From: JAEXOD01 sp964652025
Lineage (GTDB): Bacteria; Bacteroidota; Ignavibacteria; Ignavibacteriales; Melioribacteraceae
Reading direction: 5' to 3'
Length of the DNA: 64,000 bases
NCBI GenBank assembly: GCA_964652025.1
Contig: CAZYZX010000005.1
Coordinates: 157,471 to 221,470, forward strand
The translations under genes and the position numbers were made by a program. Below, piece after piece: positions 8,156 through 15,796 of this stretch; position 1 is the first letter of the stretch, and the number at the start of each line of letters is the position of its first letter. Under the pieces are notes generated by a model. It had not been told where the DNA came from. It was given only the letters and a program-made list of their open reading frames with translations, and made no database searches.

Positions 8156-9244
8156 TTACACCTTTAATGATAACAATTTTTCTCTAATTTTTTGAAAACC
8201 GGGTTTAATTACATTGTAAATGTAATGAAGTCTTTCTTTATGTGGTAAGAAAGACGATTTCATAGCATTAATATTAAGCTTTTCAATATCATCAAAGTTC
8301 ACATCAAAATATTTACTTGCAATAAGATATTCATCGGTTAAAGTAGTGTTACTCATAAGTCTATCGTCTGTATTAAGGAATACTCTAAATCCTTGTTTAA
8401 AGAAATGGATAAACGGATGGTTTTCTAATTTATCTATGGCACCAGTATGAACGTTGCTAAGCAAGCAAATTTCTAAAGGAACTCGTTTATCTAAAATATA
8501 TTGAGCTAAAGGACCTAAAGCAACAACATTTTTATCTTTATCAAGAACAAAGTCTTCTATTAAACGAGTAGCGTGTCCAATTCTATGTGCGCCACAAATT
8601 TGAATAGCTTGCCAAATAGATTCTTTACCAAAAGCTTCTCCAGCATGAATGGTAATATTAAAATTTTCTCTTTTGATAAAGGAAAAAGCTTCTATATGTT
8701 TTTTAGGAGGGTAGCCACCTTCTTCACCGGCAAGGTCGAAACCAACTACACCCTGATTTCTATAATTAACGGCAAGTTCAGCAATTTCTAAAGTGTTTTG
8801 CATATTACGCATGCCGCATAAAATTAAGCCATAGCCAACACCAAAATCTTTTTTGCCACGCTCTAAACCAGTTAAAACGGCGTTAATAACGTCATCGTAA
8901 TACATGTTTTTATTTGTATGAAAAACGGGTGCAAAACGAGTTTCTACATAGCAAACGCCATCTTTGTGCATGTCTTCAATCATTTCGTAAGCAACTCTTT
9001 CTAAAGCTTCTTTAGTAGACATAACTGCGCAAGTATGTTCAAAACCTTGAAGATACTCTACGAGATTTCCTTTGTTTGCACCTCTAAAAAACCATTCTGC
9101 AAGTTCTCCAGCATCACTAGTTGGAAGCTTTTTATACTTTTGTTCTTTAGCTAAGTCAATAATAGTTTGTGGGCGCAATCCACCATCTAAATGGTCATGA
9201 AGTTGTACTTTTGGAACGGCATTAATTATTTCTTTAGTATTCAT
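8156..9244 (-). CDS. add: Adenosine deaminase family protein
   Basis: A zinc amidohydrolase that converts adenosine (or a close relative such as adenine) to the inosine form with release of ammonia. The metal ligands His16 and His18 lie in VQLHDHLDGG. The catalytic HAGEA motif, RIGHATRL (metal/catalytic histidine), and LNTDDR (aspartate metal ligand and partner) follow in order. The 362-residue length fits. The usual VELHVHLDG is here LHDHLDG and the usual GHG is GHA, so substrate preference could be altered. A good AAGAGGA ribosome-binding site precedes the ATG. It is the first gene of the minus-strand operon leading into hutU and serA. Confidence 0.85.
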   Translation of the reverse strand: MNTKEIINAVPKVQLHDHLDGGLRPQTIIDLAKEQKYKKLPTSDAGELAEWFFRGANKGNLVEYLQGFEHTCAVMSTKEALERVAYEMIEDMHKDGVCYVETRFAPVFHTNKNMYYDDVINAVLTGLERGKKDFGVGYGLILCGMRNMQNTLEIAELAVNYRNQGVVGFDLAGEEGGYPPKKHIEAFSFIKRENFNITIHAGEAFGKESIWQAIQICGAHRIGHATRLIEDFVLDKDKNVVALGPLAQYILDKRVPLEICLLSNVHTGAIDKLENHPFIHFFKQGFRVFLNTDDRLMSNTTLTDEYLIASKYFDVNFDDIEKLNINAMKSSFLPHKERLHYIYNVIKPGFQKIREKLLSLKV

Positions 9245-9525
9245 AATATTTTCCTCTTTTAAGTTTAAAAATATCTCTTTAATTTCATAAAAGCAATATA
9301 ATTAAAAACTTTAAATAGATTTTTTGATTTGAAATTAGGCTAATTATTAATTTAACTAACTTATTAAAAAATAATAATTTATGGCAATTAGGATAAGTAT
9401 TGCATATTTATAAATTTAGTTGAATATATCCCTATTAATTTAATATAAAAATGATTTGAAAATTTATTAATTGCAATTAAGTGTTAACTTTAATAAGTTA
9501 GTAAGTTAAAAAATAATCTATTGAT

Positions 9526-9843
9526 ATGAGAAAATTATTATATACAGTAATGTTATCTATTATATTTTGGGGGTTTAGTTGTTCATCGGATAATGTAAAT
9601 GCAGCTAAAAGATACATAGAAACAAAAAATTTTAATAAGGCAGAGGAATATTTACAAAAAGAAATAGAAATGAACCCTTATGCAGATGAAGGGTATTATT
9701 TATTAGGTTATTTAAGGGCAGAAGAAGGGAAGTATAAAGAGATGGAAGAAATGTTTAATAAATCTTTACAAATAAGTAATAGATTTGAGAAAAAAATAGA
9801 GGAAGCAAGAAAATTTTATAGCTTAAAAGAAATTAAAAAATAA
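9526..9843 (+). CDS. Small TPR lipoprotein
   Basis: A 105-residue protein with a lipoprotein signal peptide: MRKLLYTVMLSIIFWGFSC, where the lipobox cysteine follows GFS. The mature part is about two tetratricopeptide repeats (AAKRYIETKNFNKAEEYL, then DEGYYLLGYLRAEEGKYKEMEEMF). It resembles the first hundred residues of the next gene, including the shared pattern YYLLG...EM...NKSL and a following EKKI/EKEI. It looks like a shortened paralogue. TPRs mediate protein contacts, here probably on the periplasmic face of a membrane. It starts at ATG 9526, 93 bp before the next gene. Confidence 0.75.
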   Translation: MRKLLYTVMLSIIFWGFSCSSDNVNAAKRYIETKNFNKAEEYLQKEIEMNPYADEGYYLLGYLRAEEGKYKEMEEMFNKSLQISNRFEKKIEEARKFYSLKEIKK

Positions 9844-9936
9844 GATAATTTATATATAAAATAATAACTTGCTAAATTTAAAATAAATAATTATTTTTCT
9901 TTACTTAATTTATTTTTATTTAAAATTGGAGAACAG

Positions 9937-11100
9937 ATGAATCGTTTTATTATTAGCTTTTTAGGCGCTTTAACCATAATGTTATTTGTTGCAGCAAAAT
10001 GCAACCCACCTAAAATTGAAAGCGCATTAGTAGCAATGCAAAGACAAGATTATGTTGAAGCTGAAAAGAAATTAGAAGAACATTTAAAGCAAGACCCAAA
10101 TAATGAATATGCTTACTTTTTATTAGGTGAAGTTTATAGAAGTAAGGGTGATGTTGAAAAGATGGTAGAAAACTATAACAAATCCCTTAAATTAGGAAAT
10201 ACCTATGAAAAAGAAATAAAAGTTAACAAGTTAGTTACTTGGGGAAACAAGTTTAATGAAGCTGTAAATAATTACTACAATCGTGGTATAAAAATAGCAA
10301 GCCCAGATACCGCAAAAATGTATTTTAAGAAAGCTGCAGATATTTTAAAATTAGCTATCATATGTGAACCTGATAGTGCGGCAACATATGATGTATTATC
10401 TGCTGCATTAATGAATGCGGGTGAATATGATGAAGCAACAATAGTATTAGAAACACAAAGAAAAATTAACCCAGATGCTGCAACTTATGTACGTTTAGGT
10501 AATTTATATATGCGTAAAGCTAGTGAAAGCATGTATAACTTTGATAATACCAAGAATAAAAAAGATAGCTTAGAAGCTATGGAATATTATAATAAAACAG
10601 TTGAAGTTTTAGAAGAAGGGAAAGCAAAATATCCTAATGAAGGTGATATATTTACTTTATTAGCAGATGCCTATATTAAATCTAATCGTGAAAAAGAAGC
10701 AATGAGTAGTGTTGCTGAGCTTGTTGCAAAAGATCCTGCTAACAAATACTATAGATTTACATACGGAATTTTATTATTACGCGCTGGTGAGATGGAAAAA
10801 TCTGTAAATGAATTAAAGGCAGCAATAGAATTTGATCCAGAATTTAAGGAAGCTATTTATTACTTAGCACGTGCTTACGTAAACTGGGGTGTTGTAATTA
10901 GAGAACAAGCAGAAGCTGAAGGTAAACAAGACCAATCTTACACTGAAAAATTCAAATTAGCATTACCATACTTAGAAAAAACTGGTGAACTATCCCCAGA
11001 TGATGCAGAAGTTTGGGAGCTTTTAGGTAAAGTTTATGCAAACTTAGGAATGGCAGAAGAAAGTAAAAAAGCTTTTGAAAAAGCTGATTTATTAAGATAA
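9937..11100 (+). CDS. Exported TPR-repeat protein
   Basis: A 387-residue protein with an N-terminal export signal (MNRFIISFLGALTIMLFVAA) followed by Lys-Cys. The KC context is not a good lipobox, so lipidation is uncertain. The rest is an array of about eight tetratricopeptide repeats. These include VEAEKKLEEHLKQDPNNEYA, AYFLLGEVYRSKGD, YDVLSAALMNAGEYDEA, FTLLADAYIKSNREKEA and WELLGKVYANLGMAEESKKA. Such proteins act as scaffolds in envelope assembly, secretion or gliding complexes in this phylum; the specific partner is not shown. GGAGA lies upstream of ATG 9937. A hairpin terminator follows. Confidence 0.8.
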   Translation: MNRFIISFLGALTIMLFVAAKCNPPKIESALVAMQRQDYVEAEKKLEEHLKQDPNNEYAYFLLGEVYRSKGDVEKMVENYNKSLKLGNTYEKEIKVNKLVTWGNKFNEAVNNYYNRGIKIASPDTAKMYFKKAADILKLAIICEPDSAATYDVLSAALMNAGEYDEATIVLETQRKINPDAATYVRLGNLYMRKASESMYNFDNTKNKKDSLEAMEYYNKTVEVLEEGKAKYPNEGDIFTLLADAYIKSNREKEAMSSVAELVAKDPANKYYRFTYGILLLRAGEMEKSVNELKAAIEFDPEFKEAIYYLARAYVNWGVVIREQAEAEGKQDQSYTEKFKLALPYLEKTGELSPDDAEVWELLGKVYANLGMAEESKKAFEKADLLR

Positions 11101-11121
11101 AAAACATTAAATTTAATTTAC

Positions 11122-11158
11122 TGCCCACAATTTATTTATTTAAGTTGTGGGCATTTTT
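11122..11158 (+). terminator. Terminator after TPR gene, abutting the next ribosome-binding site
   Basis: Perfect 9-bp stem TGCCCACAA / TTGTGGGCA (11122-11130 with 11145-11153), with a 14-nt AT loop and a T5 tract. The Shine-Dalgarno sequence of the following gene starts only about 4 nt later. Confidence 0.85.
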
Positions 11159-11171
11159 ATTAGGAGGATAT

Positions 11172-11498
11172 ATGAAAAATGATAACGAAATGAAACCACA
11201 GCAAATAAATATCGAGTTAGGAGAAAAAGAGGCAGAAGGAATTTACTCTAATTTAGCAATTATTACCCACTCGGGGGCAGAGTTTGTTATAGATTTTACC
11301 CGAATAGTACCGGGAGTGCCAAAGGCAAAGGTGCATGCAAGAATTATTACAACGCCACAGCATGCAAAAATGTTAATGATGGCACTTAAAGATAATATTG
11401 AAAAGTATGAAGCGCGATTTGGTGAAATAAAAATAGATATGCCTCAAAATCCTTATCCTGGTTTTATGGGAAACCCCAACGATATAAAAGTAAATTAA
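11172..11498 (+). CDS. DUF3467 family protein
   Basis: A 108-residue cytosolic protein matching the DUF3467 pattern: IYSNLAIITHSGAEFVIDF, RIVPGVPKAKVHARIITT, PQHAKMLMMALKDNIEKYEA. The family is widespread in bacteria, and no biochemical function is established that I know of. The frame is open from 11145, but a perfect AGGAGG at 11162-11167 places the start at ATG 11172. It is flanked by terminators on both sides, so it is probably a single-gene transcript or is made by read-through. Confidence 0.88.
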   Translation: MKNDNEMKPQQINIELGEKEAEGIYSNLAIITHSGAEFVIDFTRIVPGVPKAKVHARIITTPQHAKMLMMALKDNIEKYEARFGEIKIDMPQNPYPGFMGNPNDIKVN

Positions 11499-11507
11499 TA
11501 AATCTAT

Positions 11508-11538
11508 AAAAGCCGCAAAAAAATAAGCGGCTTTTTAA
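11508..11538 (+). terminator. Terminator after DUF3467 gene
   Basis: Stem AAAAGCCGC / GCGGCTTTT (11508-11516 with 11527-11535) with a 10-nt A-rich loop and a T tract. Confidence 0.88.
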
Positions 11539-11578
11539 TTAAAATAATTTCCTCTCAATAAATTTTATTAATCCTCTA

Positions 11579-11607
11579 TTGTTTTTTAATAAAATTTATT
11601 AAATTTA
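11579..11607 (+). promoter_or_regulatory. Possible Bacteroidetes-type promoter for cyclase gene
   Basis: TTG at 11579-11581, 18 nt, then TAAATTTA at 11600-11607, one base away from TAnnTTTG. It lies 26 bp before the TTG start of the cyclase gene and after the preceding terminator. The near match is seen; activity is inferred. Confidence 0.4.
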
Positions 11608-11633
11608 CTTTTTAAAGTGAAAGAGAAAAAGAT

Positions 11634-14600
11634 TTGTTTAAAAGTTTTTTACTACAAATTATAATAACTTTATTTGTTGCTATAGAAATTAATTTAGCAC
11701 AAATAGTATCATTTCGTCATTTAACGGTAGATGATGGACTGCCGCAAAATTCGGTTGAAACAATACTACAAGATAAAAAAGGTTTTATATGGGTAGGAAG
11801 TGAAGCAGGTGTTAGCAAATACGATGGTGTAGATTTTAAAAATTTTACCAAAGAAAGTGGTTTATCGGATAATCACATACGCAAGATTTTTGAAGATAGC
11901 AAAGGTATAATATGGTTAGCAACAAACTATGGTATATCTTTATACAAAAACAACAAAATAACAAAATATTTTAGCGATAATGATAAAGGAATAAGCAGAA
12001 TATACGATATAACAGAAGATAAGCAAGGGAATGTTTATTTTGTTAGCGGTGCAAATGGTTTAATAAAATATGACAGAAAAAATTTTTACTTTATTAGCAA
12101 AAAAGATGGATTAATTACAGATTCCCTTAAAAGCTGTCTAAGTGATAGCAAGGGGAATTTATGGATAGGTACGATGGGTAAAGGATTAATAAAAATATCC
12201 AATAATAAATATTTTAATTATACCAAAAAAGATGGAATATCGGGAGACTCTGTTTTATTTATATATGAAGATAGAAATAATACTTTATGGTTGGGTACAA
12301 ATAATGGTGTTACATTATTAAAAGAGAATAATTTTATAAATATAAATAAAAAATATGGTTTGCAAAATCAAAAAATTAATTATATAACAGAAGATTACAA
12401 AGGTACTATTTGGATATGTACATCAAATAATGGCATTTTTGCAATAGAAGAAAATAATTACGAGCATTATACAAAAAAGAATGGGTTATCATCGGATAAT
12501 ATACTATGTGCTTGGGAAGATACAAGAGGTGATTTATGGTTTGGTACAAGAGATGGTGGAATTAGTAAATTACCTATAGAAAAATTTAAGATTTATAATA
12601 AACAAAGTGGTTTGCCACAAGAAAATGTGTTTTCTATATATAAGGATAACAACAACGATTTATGGTTTGGGCATAGCAGTTATGGAATAACAAAAGTAAC
12701 AAAAGCAGGCATAAAAACACTAAATGTTACCAATGGTGCAATACCAAGCAATGATGTGCCAAGAATTATGGGTGATAGAGATGGGAATATTTGGATTGCA
12801 ACATTTAATGGTGTATTAAAAATTGGTGAAAATAAAAAAGAACATTTTACTACTAAAAACGGGTTAATTAGTGATATAGTAATTTCATTACTAGAAGACT
12901 CTAAGGATAAAATATGGTTTGGCTGCCAAGGAGGAGTAGCTTTTTATGATAGGAAATACAATAAGATTTTTAGCAGTGAGGAAATAAAAAATGCTTTTGG
13001 TGATGTATGGGTTAATTATATTTTTGAAGATATAAGTGGAAATTTTTGGTTTGCTACAGATGCTGTAGGAGTTTTAAAGTATGATGGAAGAAAAATAATA
13101 AAATATAATACAGATAATGGGTTTCCTTCCAATATAGTAAATCATATTACACAAGATAGACAAAATAATATTTGGTTTGCTACAGAAGATGGATTAGTTA
13201 AGTTTGATGGTAAAAATTTAACATTATTTACTACAAAAGATGGTTTGCCAAGTAACAATTGTTATTTTGTATTAGAAAAAGGAAATTTTATATACATAGG
13301 CACAAATCAAGGTTTTGTTAAATTTAATTATCTTAATTTTGATAAATTAAAAAAGGATGCATTTAAGACTTATACCAGCAAAGATGGATTAGCAAGTAGT
13401 GAAATGAATTTTGGTGCTGTTTTTGTTGATAAAGAGGATAATATTTATTTAGGAACTCAAAAGGGAGTAACATATTTTAACTTAAATGACCAACCATTTT
13501 TTAATCCTTCTCCAATCTATATAAATAATCTTAGAATAATAGAGGAAGAAAAAGTTGAAAATATAGAGCCAAAAGGAGAAAGGGAATTTTCTTATAAACA
13601 GAATAATTTACGTTTTGATTTTATAGCAGTTGGATTTACATCTAGGGATAAATTTTTATATAAACATCGTTTATTGGGTTTGGAAAGTAATTGGGTAGAA
13701 AGCAATGAACCTTATGCGCAATACCCATATTTACCGCCAGGGAAATATACTTTTGAAGTAATTTGCCGCAATGCGGATGGAGTTTGGAATGAAAATGCAG
13801 CAAGGTTTACATTCGAAATTAATCCTCCTATTTACTTAACATGGTGGGCTATAACTATTTTTATTATTTTAGGCACTACATCGTTATATGGGTTTTATTT
13901 AATGAAAACTGAGCAAGTTAAAAAGCGAAATATTGTGCTTGCAAATATGGTAAAAGAAAGGACTAAAGATTTAGAGTTAGAGAAAGATAAATCTGATGAA
14001 TTATTGCTAAATATTTTGCCCGTTACACTTGTAGAAGAATTAAAAACACATGGCGCTGTAATGCCAAGAGAGTATAAAAATGCAACAATTTTATTTACAG
14101 ATTTTAAATCTTTTACGTTTACAGCATCTATATTACCACCAGAAAAGTTAGTTGACGAGTTAAATGATATATTTTTAGGTTTTGATAAGATATCAGATTT
14201 TTACGGATTAGAGAAGCTAAAGACTATTGGGGATAGTTATATGGTTGCGGGTGGTTTACCAAATGAAAGTGACGACCATGCAATAAGAGTAGTAATAGCA
14301 GCATTAAAGATGCAAGAATTTATTGAAGAGAGGAATAAAAAAGAAGCGATAAAGTGGGAAATGCGAGCAGGAATACACAGCGGACAAGTGGTTGCGGGTG
14401 TGGTTGGAACTAAAAAATTTACTTACGATATTTGGGGTGATACTGTAAATATTGCAAGCAGAATGGAAAGCAGTGGGGAACCGGGGAAAGTTAATATTTC
14501 TGCTTTTACATATATGCTAGTAAAAGATTACTTTATTTGTGAATATCGTGGAAAAGTTGATGCTAAGGGGAAAGGTAAGATGGATATGTATTTTGTTACT

Positions 14601-14654
14601 GGGTTTAAGGATAATGTAAAAATTTTATATGATGTTGAGCAAAAATTTTGTTAG
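11634..14654 (+). CDS. Transmembrane adenylate cyclase with 14-bladed periplasmic propeller sensor
   Basis: A 1006-residue protein that should make cAMP in response to an extracytoplasmic signal. A signal peptide is followed by about 14 propeller repeats of the two-component-regulator type (for example GFIWVGSEAGVSKYDG, GNLWIGTMGKGLIKI), about residues 25-630, consistent with two seven-bladed propellers. A Y_Y_Y-type Ig-like domain (about 660-730) and one membrane segment (about 735-757) lead to a short coiled linker. The C-terminal class III cyclase domain carries metal aspartates Asp823 (LFTDFKSF) and Asp867 (TIGDSYM). Lys863 and Asp932 (YDIWGD) select adenine, and Asn939 and Arg943 are the transition-state residues, so all key residues are present. 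The start is TTG 11634; no ATG lies near the signal peptide. The usual output of such sensors is a histidine kinase, so the cyclase output is notable. Confidence 0.88.
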   Translation: MFKSFLLQIIITLFVAIEINLAQIVSFRHLTVDDGLPQNSVETILQDKKGFIWVGSEAGVSKYDGVDFKNFTKESGLSDNHIRKIFEDSKGIIWLATNYGISLYKNNKITKYFSDNDKGISRIYDITEDKQGNVYFVSGANGLIKYDRKNFYFISKKDGLITDSLKSCLSDSKGNLWIGTMGKGLIKISNNKYFNYTKKDGISGDSVLFIYEDRNNTLWLGTNNGVTLLKENNFININKKYGLQNQKINYITEDYKGTIWICTSNNGIFAIEENNYEHYTKKNGLSSDNILCAWEDTRGDLWFGTRDGGISKLPIEKFKIYNKQSGLPQENVFSIYKDNNNDLWFGHSSYGITKVTKAGIKTLNVTNGAIPSNDVPRIMGDRDGNIWIATFNGVLKIGENKKEHFTTKNGLISDIVISLLEDSKDKIWFGCQGGVAFYDRKYNKIFSSEEIKNAFGDVWVNYIFEDISGNFWFATDAVGVLKYDGRKIIKYNTDNGFPSNIVNHITQDRQNNIWFATEDGLVKFDGKNLTLFTTKDGLPSNNCYFVLEKGNFIYIGTNQGFVKFNYLNFDKLKKDAFKTYTSKDGLASSEMNFGAVFVDKEDNIYLGTQKGVTYFNLNDQPFFNPSPIYINNLRIIEEEKVENIEPKGEREFSYKQNNLRFDFIAVGFTSRDKFLYKHRLLGLESNWVESNEPYAQYPYLPPGKYTFEVICRNADGVWNENAARFTFEINPPIYLTWWAITIFIILGTTSLYGFYLMKTEQVKKRNIVLANMVKERTKDLELEKDKSDELLLNILPVTLVEELKTHGAVMPREYKNATILFTDFKSFTFTASILPPEKLVDELNDIFLGFDKISDFYGLEKLKTIGDSYMVAGGLPNESDDHAIRVVIAALKMQEFIEERNKKEAIKWEMRAGIHSGQVVAGVVGTKKFTYDIWGDTVNIASRMESSGEPGKVNISAFTYMLVKDYFICEYRGKVDAKGKGKMDMYFVTGFKDNVKILYDVEQKFC

Positions 14655-14720
14655 TGCAATTAAATAGTGATACAAATCATTTGTTAATGTGATTTATAAT
14701 ACAAAGATAATTTATATCTA

Positions 14721-14750
14721 TTGACATTTAATTTTAATTGATTAGATTTG
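14721..14750 (+). promoter_or_regulatory. Consensus Bacteroidetes-type promoter for T9SS cargo gene
   Basis: TTG at 14721-14723, exactly 19 nt, then TAGATTTG at 14743-14750. This is a full match to TTG-N19-TAnnTTTG and lies 32 bp before the start codon at 14783. Confidence 0.75.
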
Positions 14751-14782
14751 CAAGTGAGTTTAATTAACTAAGGGAGTATAAC

Positions 14783-15706
14783 ATGAAAACACTATTTACA
14801 TTGCTGACAATAATGATAATGACCGTTTCTGTTTTTGCCACAGAGTATACGGTTTCGTACCAGATAAATGTTACAGACCCTTGCACGGGTAACATTTACA
14901 CTTTGCAAAGTCAATCCGGTTCATTTATGACAGGGACCAGTTTTACAGTAGGTGCTACTACTTTACCAGCCAATTTGGCTAATTGGCAAAACTTATATGA
15001 TGCTTTAGTTGGCAGCGAGTTTGGTATTGAAAGCGGCGCATTAAATGAAAACATTACAATAGGAATTAACTTGTTAGATTTTAATTGTGCAGTGCAAAAT
15101 CAATACTTGAACCCAGACTTATTTATGTTTTTAGGAATTTCTGTAATTACTGAAAGTGGTCAGGTTACACCTATAAACGAGTTTTTCCATTTTAATCCGG
15201 GGAAACGAGCTTATATTAAAATACCCCGTAGCAATGCGTTAAATGCACTTTTTGCTACATTAAATTTAAGTTATAACAACATTGCATTTGGTTATTATGT
15301 AGCTGGTTTATACACATCTGCTGGATTATCATTTGAGGTTACTGCAACACACGTGAATTTATATTTAACTCACTTTTCAAAATTTGGTGGTGGACGTGGC
15401 TCGATAGTTAGTGTTGAAGAAGAATTAATTTCAGGAGTTCCTACAGGATTTGATTTATCACAAAACTATCCAAATCCATTTAACCCTACTACAAAAATAA
15501 AATATTCTATTACAGAAAATGGTATAGTTTCTTTACGTGTTTATAATATAAATGGTGAAGAAGTAACAAATTTAGTGGATACTTATAAAACCCCAGGTGT
15601 TTATGAAGTTACATTTAATGCAGCAAGCTTGCCAAGTGGTGTATATTTTTATAGGTTAACACAAAATAATAAAACTATAACCAAAAAAATGTCCTTAATT
15701 AAATAA
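14783..15706 (+). CDS. Secreted protein with type IX secretion C-terminal sorting domain
   Basis: A 307-residue exported protein. Residues 1-19 form a signal peptide (MKTLFTLLTIMIMTVSVFA). The central 200 residues are not recognised; they are rich in Thr, Asn, aromatic and Gly residues with two cysteines, and look like a beta-rich surface domain. From about residue 225 comes the type A sorting domain: FDLSQNYPNPFNPTTKIKYS, then VSLRVYNINGEEV, LPSGVYFYRLT and KKMSLIK. In relatives this domain guides the protein through the type IX secretion system and is then cleaved. AAGGGAG precedes ATG 14783, under a consensus promoter and ahead of a strong terminator, so this is a single-gene, probably well expressed unit. 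Confidence 0.85.
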   Translation: MKTLFTLLTIMIMTVSVFATEYTVSYQINVTDPCTGNIYTLQSQSGSFMTGTSFTVGATTLPANLANWQNLYDALVGSEFGIESGALNENITIGINLLDFNCAVQNQYLNPDLFMFLGISVITESGQVTPINEFFHFNPGKRAYIKIPRSNALNALFATLNLSYNNIAFGYYVAGLYTSAGLSFEVTATHVNLYLTHFSKFGGGRGSIVSVEEELISGVPTGFDLSQNYPNPFNPTTKIKYSITENGIVSLRVYNINGEEVTNLVDTYKTPGVYEVTFNAASLPSGVYFYRLTQNNKTITKKMSLIK

Positions 15707-15740
15707 TTTTATTGCTTTTAAATTCAAAAATAATTAATAT

Positions 15741-15770
15741 AAGACCGTATATTATATACGGTCTTTTTTA
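15741..15770 (+). terminator. Terminator after T9SS cargo gene
   Basis: Perfect 11-bp stem AAGACCGTATA / TATACGGTCTT (15741-15751 with 15755-15765), loop TTA, followed by a T-rich tract. Confidence 0.93.
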
Positions 15771-15796
15771 TATTATCAATAAATATAGAGGTGGAT

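Noticed and set aside
11145..11171. Longer start for the DUF3467 gene
   Set aside because: The extension is encoded by the terminator hairpin and the Shine-Dalgarno region itself; ATG 11172 is correctly spaced.
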